The notes below the pieces were generated by a model. The model was given only the letters and a program-made list of their open reading frames with translations, made no database searches and had not been told where the DNA came from. From positions 310,001-374,000 of the forward strand of contig JAUIES010000003.1 in NCBI GenBank assembly GCA_030429705.1: a stretch of 64,000 nucleotides of DNA, read 5' to 3'. Source of the stretch: Phycisphaerae bacterium. GTDB taxonomy: Bacteria; Planctomycetota; Phycisphaerae; Phycisphaerales; UBA1924. Position numbers and translations under genes: made by a program. Shown here piece by piece: positions 59,151 to 64,000 of the stretch; positions within the stretch are counted from its first letter, which is position 1; every line of letters starts with the position of its first letter.

Positions 59151-61523
59151 ATGCAGAATTCGATGACACTGGCACTTGGCGTGATGTGTGCGACCGCGGT
59201 TGTGGCAAACGCCCAGCCGTACCGCTACGAACTGACCATCATCAGCCCGGTTGGCGGTGCCACCGCAGTCCGCCTCGAAGATGTCAACAGCGAGGGCACC
59301 GTGGTCGGATGGTTCAACTACAGCGGCCAACCCGCACGCGGTTTCATGTGGACAGAGGGGGGTGGGATCACCTACCTGACTTCGCCCGAAGATCCTCCCG
59401 GCGATGTGCGGCCCAAGGGTATCAGCGACACTGGTCTTGTTGCAGCCACCGCGGATCTGGACTTGGGAGCGGCATTCAACTACGCCCGTGCTCACACATA
59501 TGACATCGACTCGGGCGAATGGACGATGATCCATCCGTGGGCCGGGTGTTCGTCTGTCATGCAGGCCATGAGTCCCAACGGTCATTACTGCGGCGAGGTC
59601 CAACACCTTCTCAATGGCAGTTGCGGCAATCAATTCACAGAGGGCGAAGGGTTCGCCGGACAAAATGGAGCCGCCTCCACGCTCGGCAACCTCAGTGCGT
59701 TCGGCGCTTGGGCACATGCCGTCAATAATCTCGGCCAGGCATGCGGTGAGTCGTACATCGGCGACGGCTCGCAGGTGCGTGGCTACTTCAAGGCTCCTGG
59801 CGGAGCGATCACACAACTGCCCGGTCTTGGGGGCAACTGGGCCATGGCCTATGGACTCAACGACGAAGGCACAATCGTCGGCTTCGCAAGCCGCCCCGGC
59901 GACGATGACTGGGTCGCGGTTCGATGGACTCAGGAGGGGGGGTCATGGTCCATTCAAGACCTGACGCCAAATCTCATCTCATCGGTTGCCTGGGATGTCA
60001 ACAACAGCGGCCAAGCTGTTGGGAACCGGTGGGATGGCGTGTCCAGCATGTCAGACGCATGTATTTGGGTTGGTAGCCAGGTTTGGAATCTCAATGAACT
60101 CGTTAACAATCCGAGCGGGCATCTGACCGAAGCCAAGGCCATCTCCGAGACAGGCTGGATCGTCGGATTCATGCGTATCAACAATGAATCCAGACAGTTC
60201 ATCCTCAAGCCGGTGGATCAGGACAGCGACGGCGACGGCTTGCTCGACTCATGGGAGACGATTGGTATCCCATACGAAGACTCCAATGGTGTGACGAAGT
60301 TCTTCACGCTCCCTGATGCCGACCCCATGCACAAGGATCTCTATGTCGAGGTTGATCTCATGGAGACCATGACCTTCCCGGATGAAGCCATCGAACAGGT
60401 CGAATTCGCATTTGAAGCCTCACCGCTCACTAATCCGGATGGAGACACCGGTATCACGATCCATATCCAGCGTGATGAAACGGATCTGAGCCATGTAGCC
60501 GTCTGGAACACCGACGGATGCTGGCCACTCGATTTTGACGACTGGCGCAACTTATACTTTGGCACACCAGACGAGTTCGCCGATGACGATGCCGAAGCCT
60601 TGCTCGAAGCCAAAGCCAAAGCCTATCGCTATTGCATCGTCGGCGATGCCGCAGGGCCAAACCCGGTTGGAGGGTGCGGACAAACACCCGGCGACAACTT
60701 CGTCATCTTTGTCGGCGGGGGGGCATACAACGACACCGACAAGGCAGCCGTGTTCATGCATGAGCTCGGGCACAACCTCAATCTCAAACACGGCGGTTCT
60801 GACAGCGTGAACGGCAAACCAAACTACCCGAGCATCATGAACTATGTCATGTCATACAAATACGACTGGAACGCCGCCTTCTGGAAACTCGATTTCTCCC
60901 GCGATGGTGCCGAGACATTTCCTACGCTCAACGAGTCAAGTCTCGATGAAAATGTCGGACTCGGGTCCGCCGCCGGGTTTTACAGTGACTTCAAGATGCC
61001 GTTTGGGATTAATGTCATGGCCGACGGTGGTGCGACCGAACGCGCAACCGCCTACCTCAAACTTGACGGCACAGCAACCGATCTCGGCGACACCGTGGGC
61101 ACCGGGTTCCTCGATGGAAGTCTGGATTCCGGCGTGGTGCAAGATCTCAACTACGCGATCAACGGCCCCTCAGGAATCCCCAGTGTCGTCTCCGCCGGGC
61201 AAACGCTCAAACCACACAATGACTGGGCCAACATCGACCTGCCACTCGCAGCCACGCTTGGCTCAACCGCCGCTGCACCCTCATTTCCCACTGACGAACT
61301 CACAACCGATGCAAAAGACTGGATCAACGACAACTTCCCCACGCCGCCAAGCGATTGCATTGCGGACTTGACGGGTGATGGGACTTTGGACTTCTTCGAT
61401 GTACAGGCTTTCCTCAACGCCTACGCAGCCCAGCAGCCAGCCGCCGACTTTGTCCCCGACGGCGTGTTTGACTTTTTTGATGTCCAGGTATTCCTGTCAG
61501 CTTTCGCGTCGGGTTGCCCATAA
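59151..61523 (+). CDS. Secreted zinc metallopeptidase with HAF repeats and GC-type dockerin tail
   Basis: A 790-residue exported protein: signal MTLALGVMCATAVVANAQ, then an N-terminal domain of HAF-type repeats (GTVVGWFNYSGQPARGFMW, AMAYGLNDEGTIVGFAS, GQAVGNRWDG; about residues 20-340). A metallopeptidase region follows with zinc motif FMHELGHNLNLKHGG (H-E-x-x-H...H) and IMNYVMSYKY as possible Met-turn. The C-terminus carries two FFDVQ(A/V)FL motifs and ends FASGCP. GAAAGGG precedes the ATG. The third GCP-tailed gene in the window, it probably degrades extracellular protein. Confidence 0.87.
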   Translation: MQNSMTLALGVMCATAVVANAQPYRYELTIISPVGGATAVRLEDVNSEGTVVGWFNYSGQPARGFMWTEGGGITYLTSPEDPPGDVRPKGISDTGLVAATADLDLGAAFNYARAHTYDIDSGEWTMIHPWAGCSSVMQAMSPNGHYCGEVQHLLNGSCGNQFTEGEGFAGQNGAASTLGNLSAFGAWAHAVNNLGQACGESYIGDGSQVRGYFKAPGGAITQLPGLGGNWAMAYGLNDEGTIVGFASRPGDDDWVAVRWTQEGGSWSIQDLTPNLISSVAWDVNNSGQAVGNRWDGVSSMSDACIWVGSQVWNLNELVNNPSGHLTEAKAISETGWIVGFMRINNESRQFILKPVDQDSDGDGLLDSWETIGIPYEDSNGVTKFFTLPDADPMHKDLYVEVDLMETMTFPDEAIEQVEFAFEASPLTNPDGDTGITIHIQRDETDLSHVAVWNTDGCWPLDFDDWRNLYFGTPDEFADDDAEALLEAKAKAYRYCIVGDAAGPNPVGGCGQTPGDNFVIFVGGGAYNDTDKAAVFMHELGHNLNLKHGGSDSVNGKPNYPSIMNYVMSYKYDWNAAFWKLDFSRDGAETFPTLNESSLDENVGLGSAAGFYSDFKMPFGINVMADGGATERATAYLKLDGTATDLGDTVGTGFLDGSLDSGVVQDLNYAINGPSGIPSVVSAGQTLKPHNDWANIDLPLAATLGSTAAAPSFPTDELTTDAKDWINDNFPTPPSDCIADLTGDGTLDFFDVQAFLNAYAAQQPAADFVPDGVFDFFDVQVFLSAFASGCP

Positions 61524-61531
61524 AGGAGCAC

Positions 61532-62245
61532 TCAGTCTCGCACCACCCGCAATGGCACCACACACACACCCGCACACACATTCCCCGCCCGGTCCCCAAT
61601 CTCCACGATCTCGATCGCGGGCGACGAGATCGGCAGATCTCGGTCCATCATCTTGCTCAGCATGATGCCAAAGTCGTGCTTCACGCCTGCCGGGTCCGCC
61701 GAGAACAGCACAACGCCGACCCCGCCCGCGTCGACCATCGGCTCACGCGACAATTTCATCACATCGAGCGCCGGTCCACGCGTCAGTTGACTCGTATACG
61801 CCGGGTTCGGTCCGGGTACATCGTCGACATAAGCGTATTGAGCGACCGCTTTGATCTCGAGCCAGAATGCGTCCTCGGGGGCCGTAGCGTTCGATGACAC
61901 CGCGTCATTATCCTCATCAATCGCTGCAAACAGCGTCGCTTCACGGGCCTGCAGTTCGCGCACAACCTCCAGTGGATCCAGGAGCCGCGACTTCCCTTCA
62001 GGAAGCACCACCAGATCGCACCGCTCGCGATCCCGAGGCAATGGCAAACTCGAAAATGCACCCGGATACGGCTGCTCACGCACCGTCATCCAAGCAGAAT
62101 CACCAAAACCCGAGGTCAAAATGGGGTGCAATGCAGTCTCATCAAGGCTATCGAGCCCCAATGGAGCTTGTTCGAGCGACAACGCAGCCTCCGCACGGCG
62201 AAGTCCGGATGCCAAGCACGCTGCAATGTCCTCGGCTGTCCACAT
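61532..62245 (-). CDS. Possible PD-(D/E)XK-fold protein of unknown function
   Basis: A 237-residue cytoplasmic-looking protein. The middle has RCDLVVLPEG followed about 60 residues later by FWLEIKAVAQY, which is spaced like the catalytic D and E-x-K of PD-(D/E)XK nucleases, then YVDDVPGPNPAYTSQLTRGPALDVMKL. This resemblance is my own reading of a short pattern. AAAGGGACGG precedes ATG 62245; longer frames are less good. It ends 8 bp from the convergent metallopeptidase gene. No methylase is nearby, so a restriction role is unsupported. Confidence 0.65.
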   Translation of the reverse strand: MWTAEDIAACLASGLRRAEAALSLEQAPLGLDSLDETALHPILTSGFGDSAWMTVREQPYPGAFSSLPLPRDRERCDLVVLPEGKSRLLDPLEVVRELQAREATLFAAIDEDNDAVSSNATAPEDAFWLEIKAVAQYAYVDDVPGPNPAYTSQLTRGPALDVMKLSREPMVDAGGVGVVLFSADPAGVKHDFGIMLSKMMDRDLPISSPAIEIVEIGDRAGNVCAGVCVVPLRVVRD

Positions 62246-62348
62246 TCCGTCCCTTTCCGCCCCGGCTTGCAAAACCCGGCCCAATCAGGGATGATTGAAC
62301 CCCGCAACAGTCCAGATTCAAGAAATTCCCCCAGGAGCGACCGCGTCG

Positions 62349-64000
62349 ATGGAAAACATCAATCACTTCATTGAATCCCTCAACGGCATTCTGTTCTCGC
62401 AATGGACGGTTTACGCCCTGCTCCTCACCGGTGTCATTTTCACCGTCTGGTCAGGTTTCGGGCAGTTCCGGGCGCTCACCCATGGCGTGGCGGTCGTTCG
62501 AGGCAAGTACGACGACAAGAACGACCCCGGTGCGATCAACCACTTCCAGGCGCTCTCCGCAGCGCTCTCGGCAACCGTCGGGCTCGGTAACATCGGCGGC
62601 GTCGCCCTCGCTGTCGCACTCGGTGGACCGGGTGCCGTCTTCTGGATGTGGATCATCGGCATCCTCGGCATGGCACTCAAGATGACCGAAGTCACGCAGT
62701 CCATGCTCTATCGCAACACCAGCGATCCAGAAAACCCGCACGGCGGACCCATGTTCGTCGTTCAAGGTGGGTTTGCCAAATGGGGACTCGCTCCGCTCGG
62801 CTCATTCATCGGCGGCATCTTCGTCGTCACACTCATCATCTCCGCCATCACCGGCGGCAACATGTTCCAGGCGTGGAATGTCGCTGATATCACCCACACC
62901 TACTTTGGTGTTTCACAGGTCATCACCGGTATCATCCTGACCGTCGTCGTCGGGCTCGTCATCATCGGCGGCATCAAGCGCATCGGAAATGTCGCAGGCA
63001 AGATCGTGCCATTCATGTGCGTGACCTATGTCCTCGCCGCTCTTTTCGTAATCATAATGAAGATCGACCAGGTCCCCGAGATGTTCGGCCTGATCTTCAA
63101 ATCCGCATTCTCGCCAGCTGATGCCAGCGGCGCGTTCCTCGGCGGAACCGTCGGTTACGCCGCCATGTGGGGCATCAAACGAGCACTGTTCTCTTCAGAA
63201 GCCGGTCAAGGCTCAAGCCCAATCGCACACTCCGCCGCCAAGACCGATCAGCCCGTGCGTGAAGGTGTCGTCGCTGGTCTCGAACCATTCATCGACACGA
63301 TCGTCGTCTGCACACTCACAGCACTCGTGATTCTGTCCAGCGGTGCTTACAACCGCGGCTCGGAAGTTGATCTCCCTGAAGGGTCGCCAATTGCCATCGT
63401 GCAGGCAACGGACGCTGATGGTGCCGTTCTCGATGGCAAGTGGACCATCGAAACCGATGTCCTTCCTCCGATGTCCAAGGAATCACGACGAATCCGCCAG
63501 GCAGCGGAAGGGCAGTCAGGTTGGCGCGAGGGTGAAACAGTCTTCATGGTCATCAACGGCAACAAAGATGACAACACCAACCTCACGCTCCAACGCATCA
63601 CCGGCACCGTCGTGCGAAACGACGATGACACAGCGTGGAATGTTGAATGGAATTCGATCGATGCCGAAGCCATGCCCACCATGCGGACCAATGACGACGG
63701 CACCGTCGATCGCGGAATCTATGGCGATTACGCCGGAGCGTCGCTCACTGCATATGCATTCGACCGTGTACAGCCAGGACTTGGCAAGGTGCTTGTCACA
63801 CTCGCCGCGTGGCTGTTCGCGGTCTCGACCATGATCTCCTGGTCGTACTACGGCGAGCAAGGGATCTACTACATGTTCGGCCGCATGGGCGAAAAACGAA
63901 CCGGCATGATCGTGATGATCTACAAGGTCATCTACAGTTTGCTCATTCTGCTGACTTGTGTCGCTGCAATGGCCATCTTCCCAGATGGTGAAGGTGGGAC
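62349..64000 (+). CDS. Sodium:alanine symporter (AGCS family), 3' end outside window
   Basis: An open frame from ATG 62349 to the window end (about 550 residues) with no stop. Landmarks of the AGCS family: LSATVGLGNIGGVALAVALGGPGAVFWMW, MALKMTEVTQSMLYR, GGPMFVVQGG, WGIKRALFSSEAGQGSSPIAHSAA, and LFAVSTMISWSYYGEQG, all split by about ten transmembrane helices. It imports alanine or glycine with Na+. A hydrophilic insertion of about 130 residues (RGSEVDLPEGSPIAIVQATD onward) sits between two helices, probably outside the membrane. AGGAGCG precedes the ATG. The last helices are outside the window. Confidence 0.93.
   Translation, partial: MENINHFIESLNGILFSQWTVYALLLTGVIFTVWSGFGQFRALTHGVAVVRGKYDDKNDPGAINHFQALSAALSATVGLGNIGGVALAVALGGPGAVFWMWIIGILGMALKMTEVTQSMLYRNTSDPENPHGGPMFVVQGGFAKWGLAPLGSFIGGIFVVTLIISAITGGNMFQAWNVADITHTYFGVSQVITGIILTVVVGLVIIGGIKRIGNVAGKIVPFMCVTYVLAALFVIIMKIDQVPEMFGLIFKSAFSPADASGAFLGGTVGYAAMWGIKRALFSSEAGQGSSPIAHSAAKTDQPVREGVVAGLEPFIDTIVVCTLTALVILSSGAYNRGSEVDLPEGSPIAIVQATDADGAVLDGKWTIETDVLPPMSKESRRIRQAAEGQSGWREGETVFMVINGNKDDNTNLTLQRITGTVVRNDDDTAWNVEWNSIDAEAMPTMRTNDDGTVDRGIYGDYAGASLTAYAFDRVQPGLGKVLVTLAAWLFAVSTMISWSYYGEQGIYYMFGRMGEKRTGMIVMIYKVIYSLLILLTCVAAMAIFPDGEGG

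Overview
This is a GC-rich bacterial chromosome segment. It most resembles a planctomycete of the class Phycisphaerae. The clues are secreted proteins ending in a duplicated FFDVQ(E/A)FL motif and Gly-Cys-Pro (the 'GC-type dockerin' of Phycisphaerales, name from memory), PEP-CTERM-like tails ending in Arg runs, membrane proteins with a CGYDLSGL...CPECG zinc ribbon, a Cys-type sulfatase, an integrase of planctomycete type, and dispersed intergenic repeats. The placement is inference from family knowledge, not from a database search.

Layout. 1-640: the 3' end of a tyrosine recombinase gene runs into an intact tRNA-Glu gene, which marks the right edge of an integrated element lying to the left. 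700-8270: nadD, a secreted sulfatase, an incomplete oligopeptide ABC transporter (binding protein plus one permease), a secreted helical protein and a ferredoxin-NADP+ reductase. 8300-18560: a coiled-coil lipoprotein, then a minus-strand chemotaxis operon cheB-cheW-cheR-cheA-cheX-cheY followed by a DUF342/FapA gene and a secreted protein with a CX4CH motif; no chemoreceptor gene is present. 18774-26400: tRNA-Leu with a terminator, a GT4 glycosyltransferase, an ankyrin protein, a TfoX-like protein, a TraB-domain protein, a PEP-CTERM-like protein and a subtilisin-like protease. The protease start lies in a 13-bp tandem repeat.

26400-42360: ispG, then uvrB - small membrane protein - uvrA as one minus-strand unit, an ArsR/SRPBCC fusion regulator behind a perfect palindrome, a dockerin-tailed matrixin-like protease, a secreted protein with five Cys-rich metal-binding repeats, and mgtE-ppc. 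42360-44610 is the most repeat-rich stretch: a PIG-L deacetylase, two copies and one half-copy of a 90-bp palindromic element, a hairpin repeat with compensating stem changes, and a 21-bp minisatellite. 44600-52680 holds a zinc-ribbon membrane protein, a lipoprotein, a tRNA-dihydrouridine synthase with a 7-bp repeat in its frame, a chimeric DinB-like protein, an HNH nuclease, purH, a PQQ-type lipoprotein and riboflavin synthase. 53199-64000: two tandem YD-motif secreted paralogues, a three-gene family of zinc-ribbon membrane proteins with a broken middle copy, a PEP-CTERM-like protein, two dockerin-tailed proteins, a possible PD-(D/E)XK protein, and the start of a sodium:alanine symporter that runs off the window.

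The housekeeping genes (nadD, ispG, uvrA/B, ppc, purH, ribE, dus) mark this as core chromosome. The accessory signal is in the exported-protein set with two kinds of sorting tail, and in several short tandem repeats that sit in or next to reading frames. I see no CRISPR array, IS element, prophage structural gene, rRNA or recognised multi-gene defence system.
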